A stretch of 47,014 bases of DNA from Heterostelium multicystogenum (GCA_003667245.1 RCNN01000568.1:1-47014), one strand, 5' to 3'. Counted from the stretch's first letter, positions 28,246 to 37,530 are shown. Notes: generated by a model not told the origin, from the sequence alone. Made by a program: numbers and translations.

Positions 28246-29046
28246 TGGTAACCCACATCCAGGGAGGTGTACGCAACAATAGCTGCCCCGCCGTCCTGCT
28301 CAGCGGTCTGGTTGTAATTCCCGGCCTTGAAATACAGATTGATGCCCTGCCAACCCGATGGCGGAATATCGAATTCCCGGCTGGCCTGCCTGCCATTCGC
28401 CGCAGCCGAAACCAGCAGCACCATGCCACCCTCGGGGCCCTTGACCTCAATCTTGTAATTCAGCTTGTCGTTAAGCTCGAGCCCCTTCAGCAATACTGTC
28501 CGTTGCTCCTTTTGCCCATAGCGCGTTTTGGTCCCGGCGATGATCGAGCCACCTTCCCAGCGAAGCTTCAGCAGCTCCGAACCTCCCGCCTTGTCGCCAT
28601 GTATCTGGGCAAATATGATCGATTTTGTGCTTGGTTTTGCACCACATAAAGCTCGCCGGACTGGGTGTTATCAAACACATCACCTGCGGTGAACTCTCTT
28701 TTTGCCCGCAGTTCAACCCGGGGATAGTGACTGTTGGGCGTCGCGTTAAAACCCGAGGGTGTGTTGAATACCAGCGCTCCTTCCGGCACGCCTTGATGGC
28801 ATCCCGATGAGCGATAACAGTTTGTGTAGAAATAGGCATTCTGAAGATTTTCGCCGATCGCGATTTCTTCTGCCTGACCTTGCGCATTGAAATCCTGAAG
28901 CACGTAGGCACGGCTCAGGTTGGACAGGTTGTCGCCTGGGGTTTTGTGGCATCCAGGGCAAAGGCATTTCCACCGTTAAAAATCGCTCCGATGGCCACTA
29001 CCGACACCGCGATAACTCTAGCGCCAAACACTTTAAATGCGTGCAT
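28242..29046 (-). CDS. Polysaccharide lyase family 7 alginate lyase, secreted
   Basis: About 268 residues. Signal peptide: MHAFKVFGARVIAVSVVAIG and following alanine-rich stretch ending NAFA. PL7 catalytic motifs are all visible although split by indels: RVELRAKREF (the RxELR motif) near residue 105, AQIHGDKAGG (QIH) in a second frame near 28610, and YFKAGNYNQTAEQDGG (YFKAGxYNQ) near the C-terminus. Breaks lie near 28940, 28635 and 28495. PL7 enzymes cleave alginate by beta-elimination; pseudomonads make alginate, so it may trim own exopolysaccharide or feed on brown-algal material. The typical AlgL of the biosynthetic operon is PL5, so this is a different enzyme. Confidence 0.85.
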
Positions 29047-29148
29047 CACCGTCACCAATTATTCGTCAAAGCCCCAACTCCAACGCCAGCAGATCCGATA
29101 GCTATTGCGGGTGTCGAATCAATGTAATGCGCCTTACTGCCGAAAGAG

Positions 29149-29206
29149 AAAAAAAATATTGGAGGGCTGCCCTTCCCTTGGTATGTGCGGCCTGGAAGGG
29201 AAAGCC
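29149..29206 (-). terminator. Rho-independent terminator of the DUF6124 gene
   Basis: On the minus strand GGCT-TTCCCTTCC pairs with GGGAAGGG-CAGCC across a 16-base loop and is followed by a run of eight T (A run at 29149-29156 on the plus strand). It begins three bases after the DUF6124 stop. Confidence 0.75.
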
Positions 29207-29208
29207 TT

Positions 29209-29457
29209 TTACAGAATCAAGAGAACCCGATCCACTCGGTCCTGCACGGCTTCTACCAGTAAAAGCCCCAGTTCAATCATTTGCTGAATCGCCAAGGCCA
29301 GACTGCGATGCTTATCTGGCAGGTTATCGGCAAATTCGTTGGTCATTGCGCCAGCGCCGGCAATGGTTTCGTAAGCGTTGGCGAGCAATGCATCGGTGCC
29401 GATTTCGGGACGTACGCTGAAGATTCTTACGGGTGAGTTATACGAGTCAGTACACAT
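29209..29457 (-). CDS. DUF6124 family small protein
   Basis: Eighty-two residues from ATG 29457, chosen because GAGGATC lies eight bases upstream; the in-frame ATG at 29484 has none. The central pattern is that of the Pseudomonas DUF6124 family: IFSVRPEIGTDALLANAYET, then LALAIQQMIELGLLLVEAVQ and DRVD at the end. The usual N-terminal 35 residues (a short helical region) are missing, so this is a short form. The gene is preceded by a structured repeated leader (copy B) and followed directly by a terminator, so it forms its own unit. Role unknown. Confidence 0.75.
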   Translation of the reverse strand: MCTDSYNSPVRIFSVRPEIGTDALLANAYETIAGAGAMTNEFADNLPDKHRSLALAIQQMIELGLLLVEAVQDRVDRVLLIL

Positions 29458-29774
29458 CTGTTGATCCTCAAGAAGGACCACCACCCAGTACTACGGAGAT
29501 AGGGTGGCAGCTGTACGCAGGTTAGTAGACCGGGAAGTTTCAGAACCGGCGCGCCCGAAGACGCCCTGCGCACAGCTACCATTAGGCACAGGCAATAAGA
29601 TGCCTGACCGATAGAACAGCCGTACGCCAAAACTTCACCGGGCTACTAAACCCGACCGCTGATGGGCAGCGGCTGACGAACCTTAAAGAGGTTGCCCAAG
29701 GCGTACAACCGGGACGATTCTGATGGTTGTGTAGGCAATGGAGCAAGGTTCAAATATTCAGGCCAATCCGCGCT
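29458..29774. other. Gap carrying the DUF6124 leader element
   Basis: A 317-base gap between the DUF6124 and SDR genes, which read in the same direction. It holds leader copy B at 29498-29580. The stretch 29600-29774 shows no gene; a promoter for DUF6124 on the minus strand should lie around 29600-29680. Confidence 0.5.
29498..29580 (-). repeat. Repeated leader-like element, copy B, ahead of DUF6124
   Basis: On the minus strand it starts GGTAGCTGTGCGCAGGGCG, passes through GCGCCGGTTCTGAAACTTCC, CGGTCTACTAACC and GCGTACAGCTGCCACC. The ends (GGTAGCTGTG and CAGCTGCCACC) are inverted repeats, so the RNA can close into a long stem. It stops about 40 bases before the DUF6124 ATG. It shares its core with copy A. 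Confidence 0.6.
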
Positions 29775-30672
29775 TCAGCCTTCAGTTCCCTCCAACTGCG
29801 CAAGATCCGCAAGCAACCCCGGCCCCACCGGTTCCCATCCCAACTTCTTGCGCGTGATCGCACTGGATGCAGGCATATCGTGAGCGGTAAACCTTGCCAA
29901 CCAACCAAAAAACCCCTGAGCCTCTTGCGCCGAAATGGATTTAACCGGCAACCCTAGCCGCGTCCCCAATACCTCGGCAATCTCCCTTTGCGACACACCC
30001 TCCTCCGCCACCGCGTGATACCTCGTGCCCGGCTCGGCCTTTTCAATCGCCAGCCTGTAGAGCCGAGCCACATCCAGAATATGTGCCGCCGGCCAACGGT
30101 TTTTCCCGTCGGCGATGTAAGCGCAAACGCCCTTCTCGCGATACAACTCGATCACCGGGCTAAACCAGCCCCTGCCTGACGGTGTCGTGTACTTGAGGCA
30201 AACGCATCACCGACACATTCACCCCCGTCGCGGCTACAGCGTTAGCCGCTTCTTCCGACGCTGCACGAGGAATTTGCGCTGAGGTAACCACCGCACCATC
30301 CTCCGTCGCCAACTGCCCCGGCACGGTGCTCGCAATTCCGACACCGGAGGTAATGATCAGCGGTCGATCCGACCCGGCAAGTGCCTCTCCCAGCGCCTGG
30401 ATAACCCGGCGGTCGTCCTCGCAGTTCGCGACGAATTTCGAGAAATCGTGATTGAACGCCAGGTGAATCACTCCATCCGCCTGGGCAACACCAGACTTGA
30501 GGCTTCCCAGGTCCTCAAGCGACCCACGATGTACCTGAGCCCCGGCGGCCTCCAGCGCTGCCACCTTGTCATCCGAGCGGCACAACCCCAGCACCTGATG
30601 GCCCGCCGCGATCAGTTCCTTGACGACAGCCGACCCGATAAATCCGCTGGCACCCGTTATAAATATGCGCAT
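29775..30672 (-). CDS. SDR-family NAD(P)-dependent oxidoreductase (extended/atypical)
   Basis: About 298 residues. N-terminal Rossmann motif FITGASGFIGSAVVKELIAAGH with the TGxxGxxG cofactor loop at residues 7-14, acidic residue and VHRGSLEDL near 48-56, and VIHLAFNHDF near 73. A one-base break near 30165 separates the C-terminal half, with RWPAAHILDVARLYRLAIEK and a substrate-binding part. It resembles atypical SDRs acting on nucleotide sugars or flavonols; substrate unknown. It is divergent from an XRE/MmyB regulator with 95 bases between, and this pairing commonly means the regulator controls the reductase. Confidence 0.87.
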
Positions 30673-30767
30673 GAACCGTATCTCCGTGTGTATTCAGAGA
30701 CTAATCTGTGCGCTTGCCCTATACGGGTAAAGTAGTGAAGTTATCAGGGTATAGAGGCTAACAGGCT

Positions 30768-31578
30768 ATGAGCGCAAACCAGTTGGGCAGCTATCTGAAA
30801 GACCGACGTACCCGGCTTGATCCGGCGGCATTCGGCTTCTCATCGGCACGACGGCGTACGCCAGGTTTGCGCCGCGAAGAGGTGGCCCAACGCGCGAACA
30901 TCAGCCCCACCTGGTACACCTGGCTCGAACAGGGCCGTGGCGGCGCGCCGTCGGTGGAAGTGCTGGAGCGGATTGCCCATGCGCTGATGTTGACCGATAT
31001 CGAACGCGAGCATCTGTTCCTGCTGGCCTTCGGACGCCCACCCGAAGTGCGCTACCAGCAAAACGAAACGGTGACGCCACGCCTGCAACGGGTACTGGAT
31101 GCCTTGAACCCCAGCGCCGCGATCCTGCGTACGGCGACCTGGGATGTGGTGGCCTGGAACCAGGCGGCGACGGTGATGTTGATGGACTACGGATCCCAGG
31201 GCCGGAACAGCGAAATATCCTGCGGTTCATGTTCCTTGATCCCAATTCCCGCGCGGCCCAATACGACTGGGAAAGCGTGGCGCGGTTTGTGCTGGGGGCT
31301 TTCAGGATTGATACGGCGCGCTCAGGCGCGGCGGAGCAGGTGCAGCCGCTGGTGGATGAACTGTGTCGACGCAGCCCTGAATTTAAGGCGATGTGGAGCG
31401 AAAACGATGTTCAGGGCGCCCATGGTGATCGCATCAAGCGGATACGCCATTCGGTGTTGGGGCCGATCGAATTTGAGTATTCGGTGTTTGCGGTCGATGG
31501 GCGCAAGGATCTGAATATGGTGTGTACAACCCGGCGACGCCGGAGGATGCGCAGCGGATCGCATCCTTGATGGATTAG
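30768..31578 (+). CDS. XRE-family regulator with MmyB-type ligand-binding domain
   Basis: About 270 residues. N-terminal helix-turn-helix: LGSYLKDRRTRLDPAAFGF, then RRTPGLRREEVAQRANISPT and WYTWLEQGRGGAPSVEVLER, the usual XRE/MmyB DNA-binding region. The C-terminal PAS-like MmyB ligand domain begins near residue 105 with LNPSAAILRTATWDVVAWNQ. Frame breaks are near 31203 and 31522. It is divergent from the SDR gene and likely represses it until a small ligand is bound. The end is inferred as TAG 31578 in the frame of the last segment. Confidence 0.87.
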
Positions 31579-31702
31579 GCGCCAGCAACTGCAAGAGACT
31601 TCGACACTGCAATCGCTCGCAACAAGAGACCATTTGAATCCTTAGCCTTACTCACATCATTCTCCTGCGCCTAACCGCGCCGCGCGCACGTGCTCATGCC
31701 TA

Positions 31703-31731
31703 TTGCCAGCAAGTATCCATATGGATACAGT
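31703..31731 (+). promoter_or_regulatory. Promoter and palindromic operator of the HigBA-like module
   Basis: TTGCCA at 31703-31708 and TACAGT at 31726-31731 are 17 bases apart, a good sigma-70 promoter. The perfect 16-base palindrome GTATCCATATGGATAC at 31713-31728 covers the spacer and part of the -10, as expected for autorepression by the antitoxin or complex. The toxin start GTG 31740 lies only nine bases after the -10, so the message would be nearly leaderless. Confidence 0.65.
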
Positions 31732-31739
31732 GAGAATCC

Positions 31740-32033
31740 GTGAACTATCTAGTCCAGCAAACGCAGACCTTCATTACCTGGCATTCAGCAATACGTGATT
31801 TACGCGCAAAAATCGCCATCGCCCGGCGCATCGATCGCGCATCTGCTGGCAATCTGGGCGATATAAAGACGGTAGGCAATGGTGTCTCGGAAATGCGCGT
31901 AGATATCGGTCTGGGTTATCGAGTGTATTTCACGCAGCGAGGAAGAACCGTCATCGTCTTGCTGGCCGGTGGCGACAAATCCTCACAAGACGCCGACATC
32001 CGGCGAGCAAAAAAACTGGCAAAGGAAGTTTGA
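31740..32033 (+). CDS. RelE/ParE-superfamily toxin of a HigBA-like module
   Basis: Intact, 97 residues, with GTG as start. It has the phage-derived Gp49/HigB-like pattern: FITWHSAIRDLRAKIAIARR near the N-terminus, GDIKTVGNGVSEMRVDIGLG in the middle and RVYFTQRG then VIVLLAGGDKSSQ near residues 61-82. Such proteins are mRNA interferases or related inhibitors neutralised by the antitoxin encoded downstream. The gene order toxin-antitoxin is that of HigBA. The stop TGA at 32033 is two bases before the antitoxin ATG. An autoregulatory palindrome lies just upstream. Confidence 0.87.
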   Translation: MNYLVQQTQTFITWHSAIRDLRAKIAIARRIDRASAGNLGDIKTVGNGVSEMRVDIGLGYRVYFTQRGRTVIVLLAGGDKSSQDADIRRAKKLAKEV

Positions 32034-32035
32034 TC

Positions 32036-32346
32036 ATGAGCCAAAACACTGACGACATTTGATATGGCGGCACTGCTCGACAGTGATTGAAGCCATCAGC
32101 GAATACCTTTCTCAAGTTCTGGCCGACGGCGATAACGAGGAGTTCCTCAGGGCCGTCGGGTACGTGGCCAAAGCTCGCGGGATGGCGCGGGTCGCGACCG
32201 ATACCGGCATGGGCCGTGAGAGTCTGTACAAGGCATTTGCCCCTGGAGCAAAGCCCCGCTTCGAAACGGTACTCAAGGTGCTTCACGCACTGGGTATCGA
32301 TCTGCAAGCACAGCCGGGGCATGTCGCCAATCATTCGATTATTTGA
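32036..32346 (+). CDS. HigA-like antidote protein (DNA-binding antitoxin), frame broken near the N-terminus
   Basis: About 100 residues. The recognisable body includes AISEYLSQVLADGDNEEFLR, VAKARGMARVATDTGMGRES with the helix-turn-helix, and FETVLKVLHALGIDLQAQPG, the pattern of addiction-module antidotes of the HigA-like group. As sequenced, the ATG at 32036 runs into a stop after eight codons, and a second shift near 32083 is needed to enter the main frame. If real, the cell would carry an active toxin without its antitoxin, so I take both as sequencing errors. The end overlaps the convergent MFS gene by eight bases. Confidence 0.82.
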
Positions 32347-33522
32347 GTGAGCAGCCCCGCTGCACCACCCACGCCAACGGCAACGTCAGCAACAACATCC
32401 CCGCCAGCACCATCACCGCCACCGGCACGCCCATCAAGTCCCCCAGCCCGCCAAACAGAACCGGCGCCAACGCGCCCCCGCCGATGGTGCCGGTGTAGAA
32501 CACGGCAAACGCCTGCTCTCGTTTACCTGCGCCAGCGAGATCCGGCACCGCGCCGTACAACACCGAAGAGGTGCCATTCAACGCCAGCCCCAACACCGGC
32601 AATATCACCATCAACCCGCTCAACGGCAGGTATACCGCCGCGACGATCAACAGCGCTGTGCTGGTTTCCGTCAGCCACACGGTTTTCATCATGCCGATAC
32701 GTGCGCCGAGGTAGCCGCAGAGCAATTTGCCGAAGGCGCCGCCGATAAACAGCATGGTCAGCGCGAGACCGATGCCCGCAGTGCCGGCGCCTTTAGCTTG
32801 CAGAAGAAAGGGCAGAAACGTGAGAAAGCCCATGCGCACGGCACTGTCGAGTGTGCCCGTGACGATCAGCGCACGCAGGCCGCTGACGGAGCCGCTTCCT
32901 ACCAGTGTCCTGGCGGTTTTCCCGGAAGTGGCGCCGCCGCCTGCTTTGGGATCAGCCACCACAGCAACCCCGCCGCGGCCAATCCCAGCATTCCAAGAAG
33001 CGTGACGCTCGCGCGCCAGCTGATGACGGTCAGCAAACAGACCGACCAGCCCGGGAACCAGGGTTTTGCCAATGTCCCGGAGAAGTTGTATTGAGACAGC
33101 GCTTCCTTGACCCCACCACCGCTCTCGTAGGTGTCGGTGATCATCGAAGAAGCCAGCGGATGCTGGGTACTCGCCCCCAGCCCGCCCAACAGCAGCGCCA
33201 GCAACAACATGCCCAACCCGGTCGCCTGCCCCACCAACAGATAGGCAACACCGGCAAGCGCCGTGCCGCCCACCAGCATCGGCGTGCGTCCCCAGCGTTT
33301 GGCGGCACGACTGGCCATCAACTGAAACACCGCCATCATCCCGGAATAGGCACCGCGCAGCAGGCCGACCTGGGCGTAGGTCATGCCGAACTGCGCTTGC
33401 CAGATCGGCAGCAGCACGTAGATCACATCGGTCAGGCCATCGTGAATCGCGTGGGCGCTGCAGCCGGCGATCAACGAGCGGCGACGGGCGGAAGTCTCGG
33501 GTACCGGCAGGGCAAACGGCAT
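32339..33522 (-). CDS. MFS transporter (fosmidomycin-resistance-like)
   Basis: About 395 residues with 12 spans. First half: HAIHDGLTDVIYVLLPIWQA near residues 24-43, VGLLRGAYSGMMAVFQLMAS and GLGASTQHPLASSMITDTYE, matching Fsr-like MFS proteins; second half: RMGFLTFLPFLLQAKGAGTA and FGKLLCGYLGARIGMMKTVW. A frame break near 32912 lies in the cytoplasmic middle loop; another between 33050 and 33075 may disturb a few residues. Start ATG 33522 (33529 is possible). It lies 22 bases after a second MFS gene on the same strand. Export of a small antimicrobial or metabolite is likely, substrate unknown. Confidence 0.85.
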
Positions 33523-33544
33523 CGTTCATGAGGTCTTGCTCAGT

Positions 33545-34694
33545 TCAGGTTGGAGGGGCCTTCCAGCCCGCCAGGGCGATCAGCAACGACAGTAGCTGGA
33601 AACCGATGATCAGCGCACAACCCCACCCAACCCCAACGCCCCCAGATCAGCGCCGGGACGATGGCACCGAAGCTGCCGCCCAGGTAATAGCAGGTGAGGT
33701 ACAGGCCCACGGCACCGGCCTTGTTGTGGCGGGCGGTGGCAGTGGTAAAGGCGCTGGCCGCGGCCTGGCGAGGAACACGCCCGTGGAGCTGAGGGCCAGG
33801 CCAGCACGATGCACCACAGGGATGGCAGCAAGGTCAGGCCCGAGCCACAAACGCCCAAGCACCGCAGCCGCCGTCAGCAGTTCGGATTGCGGGCGGGATT
33901 TGCTCAGGCGCCCGGCAAACGGAATGACCACCAGGGCCAGCAGGAACACCATATAGATCGTGCCAGCGCCGCCGGGCCAAGGTCGAACGGGGCTTGGCTG
34001 AGGTAAAGGCCAGCGTAGGTAAACGTCGCCACTTGGGAGAACAGCACGCAAATTCCTACCGGCGTAGGCTGCCAGCAACGGCGTGCCGAGCACATCGGCC
34101 CAGGTGGGTTGAAGGTCGCGCAATTCGGGGTGGATTGCCCGGGCAGCAGGAACTGGAGAAAAACCCGCCCACCATCAGGCTCAACACTGCCAACAGCTCG
34201 AAGGCTTCACGCCAGCCGACGTACTCGGTCATCACACCGGTGACGAAGCGCCCGGCAAACCCGCCGAGCACGGTGCCGGCCACATAGAGGCTGGTGACTT
34301 CGGTGACGGTGCCGCCGCGCCAGCGATCACCGATGTAGGCCACGCTGGTGGCGAACACCACGGGGATCAGCATGCCTTCGATAAAAGCGCACACCAGCAG
34401 TTTCGGCAAAGCTGCTGGCATAGGCAGTCATTCAAAGCCGGCAACGCCAGCAACAGCGAGGCCGCCGAGATCACGTGCGTTGCTCAAAACGCCCGGGTCA
34501 GGCGGCTGACAAAGGGCGCGGTCAGCGCTACCGCCAAGGTGGTGACGGTAATGCTCCAACCGGCCGCCCTGGCGCTCACTTCAAAGTTGGCGGCCAAGGT
34601 CTGCAAAATGCTCTGGGTGGCGTAGAGGTTGAGAAACGCCGCGCCAGCCACACAGGAACAGGGCAAGACGGGCACAATGCAGGCGCGGTTTCAT
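33545..34694 (-). CDS. MFS transporter (YnfM/arabinose-efflux-like), many frame breaks
   Basis: About 385 residues, pieced together from at least seven frames. Recognisable parts are [20 protein letters not shown] and [20 protein letters not shown] (spans 1-2), [60 protein letters not shown], and the end [16 protein letters not shown]. This order fits the YnfM-like MFS group, often opposite a LysR regulator in Pseudomonas, as here. AGAGG precedes ATG 34694. Breaks lie near 34667, 34485, 34432, 34145, 34060, 33965 and 33800. It is probably cotranscribed with the MFS gene downstream. Confidence 0.78.
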
Positions 34695-34788
34695 GAAACC
34701 TCTCGTTTATTATCTGAGGCCTTTAGAGAATGACCGCACACCCGAGACCAATACCGATTTCGAACCGATTCAATACCCTGGGGCCAGG

Positions 34789-35699
34789 ATGCTCGACCTA
34801 CGCAAGCTGCGTTACTTTCTGACCGTCGCCGAAGAATTGCACTTCGGCCGAGCGGCCATTCGCCTGCACCTGGCCCAGCCGCCGTTGACCCGGCAGATTT
34901 CCGCGCTGGAGACTGAGCTGGGATTTTCGCCTGTTCGACCGCACCAGTCGCACGGTTTCGCTCACTCCCCAGGGGCGCGCGTTCCTGCCCTACGCCACGG
35001 GCGGTGCTGGAGCAGGTCGACCTCGCTGAAGTCATCGCGGGCAAAATGGCGGCGGGTGCCGCCGGGGCAAATGGCGCTGGTTACGTCAGTTCGATAGCCC
35101 TGTCGACTTGTTCAGCCAGGCGATTCAAGCCTTCGCCCAACGCTTTCCCGATGTGCAACTGACGCTGGTGGAATGCGCCTCCGGCAGCCTGGGCGCACAG
35201 GTGGCTGATGGCCGCCTGGATATCGGCCTGAGCCGGTTACTGCCCAGGACGGTCAGACTGAGGTGCAAGCGTTGTCGTTGGGTGAGGAGCGGCTGGTGGC
35301 GGCGGTGTCCAGCGACAGCCCGTTGGCCAACCAGGCCGAGGTCAGCCTGGCGCAGTTGAGTGGGTACCCGTTGATTCTGTTCCCAGCGATTATGGCTCGG
35401 GGCTTAACCAGTCCATTGAGCAGCTTTATCGGCACAAAGGTTTGCCACTAAGGGCCGGGCCGTCGGGACGGCAAAATTACCTCGATCATTGCACTGGTGG
35501 GCGGCGGGACAAGGTGTGGCGCTGGTGCCGGAATGTACGCAGAGTTTGATGAACAAGGCGTGACGTATCGGCCGTTGGTGGACGCGGAAGCGTATTGCAC
35601 GCGGCTGCTCGTTCTTACGCGTAGCGGCGCAAGCAGCTTGATGGTCACGGCATTTCTCACGGTAATTGATGAGTTGCTGCAGCTCGTCAGAAAGCCTGA
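34789..35699 (+). CDS. LysR-family transcriptional regulator
   Basis: About 300 residues. DNA-binding domain [20 protein letters not shown] then [20 protein letters not shown] at residues 3-45, of the BenM/CatM-like group; effector domain with [20 protein letters not shown] near 115-135 and [16 protein letters not shown]. Breaks lie near 34927, 35003, 35030, 35095, 35255, 35390 and 35450. In the last frame no stop comes for 300 bases; a further shift near 35675 would end the protein at TGA 35699, the usual length. It is divergent from the MFS gene (95-base gap) and probably controls it. Confidence 0.8.
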
Positions 35700-35872
35700 T
35701 TGTTCTCTCGAAAAACCTCGCAATACCTCCGTCGGGCACCGTCCCCATGCGCTCCATACACTGAATACAGCCCCTACAGAAAACACCGGTCATCGACCGC
35801 TGGTAGGTAGAGTGTTGATAATTTATTTTCAGAGTTATAGTCTCCACCAACACCACACCACAAGGAGGTGCT

Positions 35873-36056
35873 GTGGACAGCCGATATTTGATAGGTCACA
35901 TCGTTGCGGATGGCTGGTATCTGGTGCGAATCAGAGGCAGCCATCATCCATTTCAAGCACCGACAAAGCCGGGGCTCGTGACGATTCCCCATCCTAAAAA
36001 AAGACCTGCTGGACAAGACCGCAAAGAGCATTTTGAAACAAGCTCTGCTCAGCTAA
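35873..36056 (+). CDS. hicA: HicA-family toxin, one homopolymer indel
   Basis: About 60 residues, GTG start with AGGAGG four to five bases upstream. The HicA dsRBD-like fold is clear: ADGWYLVRIRGSHHPFQ includes the catalytic His within the GSHH region near residue 24, followed by TKPGLVTIPHPKK. A run of seven A at 35996-36002 has one base more than the family needs, so the raw frame continues past the expected TAA at 36054. HicA is an mRNA interferase neutralised by HicB. The hicB gene follows after 25 bases. Confidence 0.9.
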
Positions 36057-36081
36057 ACACGTTCGTGGAGGGACAACAAAC

Positions 36082-36492
36082 ATGCTGTACCCAATCGCAA
36101 TTTCAACCGGTGACGAGGACCAGCCCTGGGGTGTGGAAGTCCCGGACATTCCCGGTTGCTTCCTCAGCTGGAGATGATCTGGACGACGCCATGGCCATGG
36201 CCCGCGAAGCGATCGAAGGCCACTTCGAGATCCTCCGCAGAAGACGGTGCGCCCATTCCTACAGCACAGAAAGTCACCCTCCATGCCGCCAACCCGCAAT
36301 ATGCCGGCTGCACGTGGGCGGTGGTGGATATGATGTGACCAAGTACCTGGGCAAGGCACAGAAACTCAATATCACGTTGCCCGGCTATCTGCTGAACCGC
36401 ATTGACGAATACGTCCTGCATCATCCGGAAGAAAAAGCCGTTCGGGCTTTCTTGCGTCTGCTGCCCTCAAGGTATTGCAACAAGACCGGTAA
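36082..36492 (+). CDS. hicB: HicB-family antitoxin, several indels
   Basis: About 136 residues. It starts MLYPIAISTGDEDQPWGVEV, then DIPGCF and DDAMAMAREAIEGHFEIL, the partially degraded RNase H-like HicB fold; the C-terminal ribbon-helix-helix or HTH part is near TKYLGKAQKLNITLPGYLLN, with RIDEYV. Four single-base breaks lie near 36165, 36238, 36335 and 36437, and the inferred stop is TAA 36492. HicB represses its own operon and blocks HicA. The number of breaks in an antitoxin that must be functional next to hicA supports sequencing error. Confidence 0.88.
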
Positions 36493-36514
36493 CAGCACTT
36501 CAAGGAACCGCGCA

Positions 36515-36849
36515 ATGCTCCCTCCCTCACACCGCACGCCCAGCCCCGTACTGCGCAAGGTACTGGGCTGGGGTGCTGATCGCTCCTCTGCTGCTCTCGT
36601 TCCTCAGGCTGCCCTTTGCGCTGGGACTCGTGTTGGTGCTGGCGTCCATCACCGCCTCCGTTTATGGCGCCCGGTTTGCCCAACTGCATGCCAGTCGGCG
36701 TGTAACCGTATTTGCCGTGATCATCACGCTGCTCAAACATCGCTTCATTTTTTGTCATTGGCACGGCATCGGTACTCAAGGCGCTGTACTGGTTCTCGTG
36801 GTTTTATTGGTATCCGTATTACGCCGATTGGGTTTACTGGAACTTCTAA
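36515..36849 (+). CDS. Small membrane protein with an aromatic-rich C-terminus
   Basis: About 110 residues from ATG 36515 (AAGGAA eight bases upstream). Two or three hydrophobic segments: LIAPLLLSFLRLPFALGLVL near residues 20-40, and VTVFAVIITLL near 64-75. The last 25 residues, in the frame ending at TAA 36849, are dense in Trp, Tyr and Phe (LYWFSWFYWYPYYADWVYWN). Breaks lie near 36575 and 36742. I do not recognise the family. It stands alone between hicB and ogt. Confidence 0.6.
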
Positions 36850-36935
36850 GTCGTTCGCGAATTCGACCGCAAGAAACGTAGTTCCACCCTGGGTCGGCCA
36901 TCTACAGTAGAGCCATACCACTCAAGGAGCCCGAC

Positions 36936-37418
36936 ATGTCCTACGAATACAAATACATGCCCTCCCCGTCGGCCAACTGACCTCGTGGCCCGTGACGGAA
37001 AACTCACCGCCATCCTCTGGGAAAAAGAGCGGCCCAATCGCGTTCGCCTGGGTGCCCTGCAAGAAGCCAGCAACAGCCCGGTACTGCTGGAGACCGAGCG
37101 ACAGTTGAAGGAGTACTTCGCCGGTGCCCGCAAACCGTTTCGAGCTGGGAACTGGACTTCGCCGGCACCGACTTCCAGAAGAAAGTCTGGCAGGCGCTGT
37201 TGACCATCCCGTTCGGAGAGACCCGCAGCTACAGCCAGATCGCTGCGCAGATAGGCAACCCAAGGCCGTGCGTGCCGTCGGCGCCGCCAACGGGCGCAAT
37301 CCGATTTCGATTGTTGCGCCGTGCCATCGGGTGATTGGTGCGTCGGGTGGCTTGACCGGGTTCGCCGGCGGGCTTGAGGCCAAAGCAGTATCTGCTGGCG
37401 CTGGAGGATCACGGCTGA
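36936..37418 (+). CDS. ogt: Methylated-DNA-[protein]-cysteine S-methyltransferase
   Basis: About 160 residues. N-terminal [20 protein letters not shown], then [20 protein letters not shown] with the helix-turn-helix, [18 protein letters not shown] leading into the active-site PCHRVIG near residue 130, and [12 protein letters not shown]. Ogt removes alkyl groups from O6-alkylguanine by suicide transfer to the Cys of PCHRV. Frame breaks lie near 36975, 37143, 37260 and 37383, so the gene is in five pieces. AAGGAG precedes ATG 36936. It is a stand-alone repair gene. Confidence 0.93.
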
Positions 37419-37530
37419 CCCCCAGCAGGAAAACGTACAACTTTTGTTCAGATCCTCAATTGTAAAAAAAGAAATTTCAGAGCGCGCCTGCGGTCAGTAT
37501 TTTCATCACCCACCCTTATAGGAAACGGTC

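Noticed and set aside
35699..35997. A 100-residue C-terminal extension of the LysR regulator running into hicA.
   Set aside because: The extension has no LysR pattern and overlaps hicA; a one-base shift near 35675 gives a stop at the usual length.
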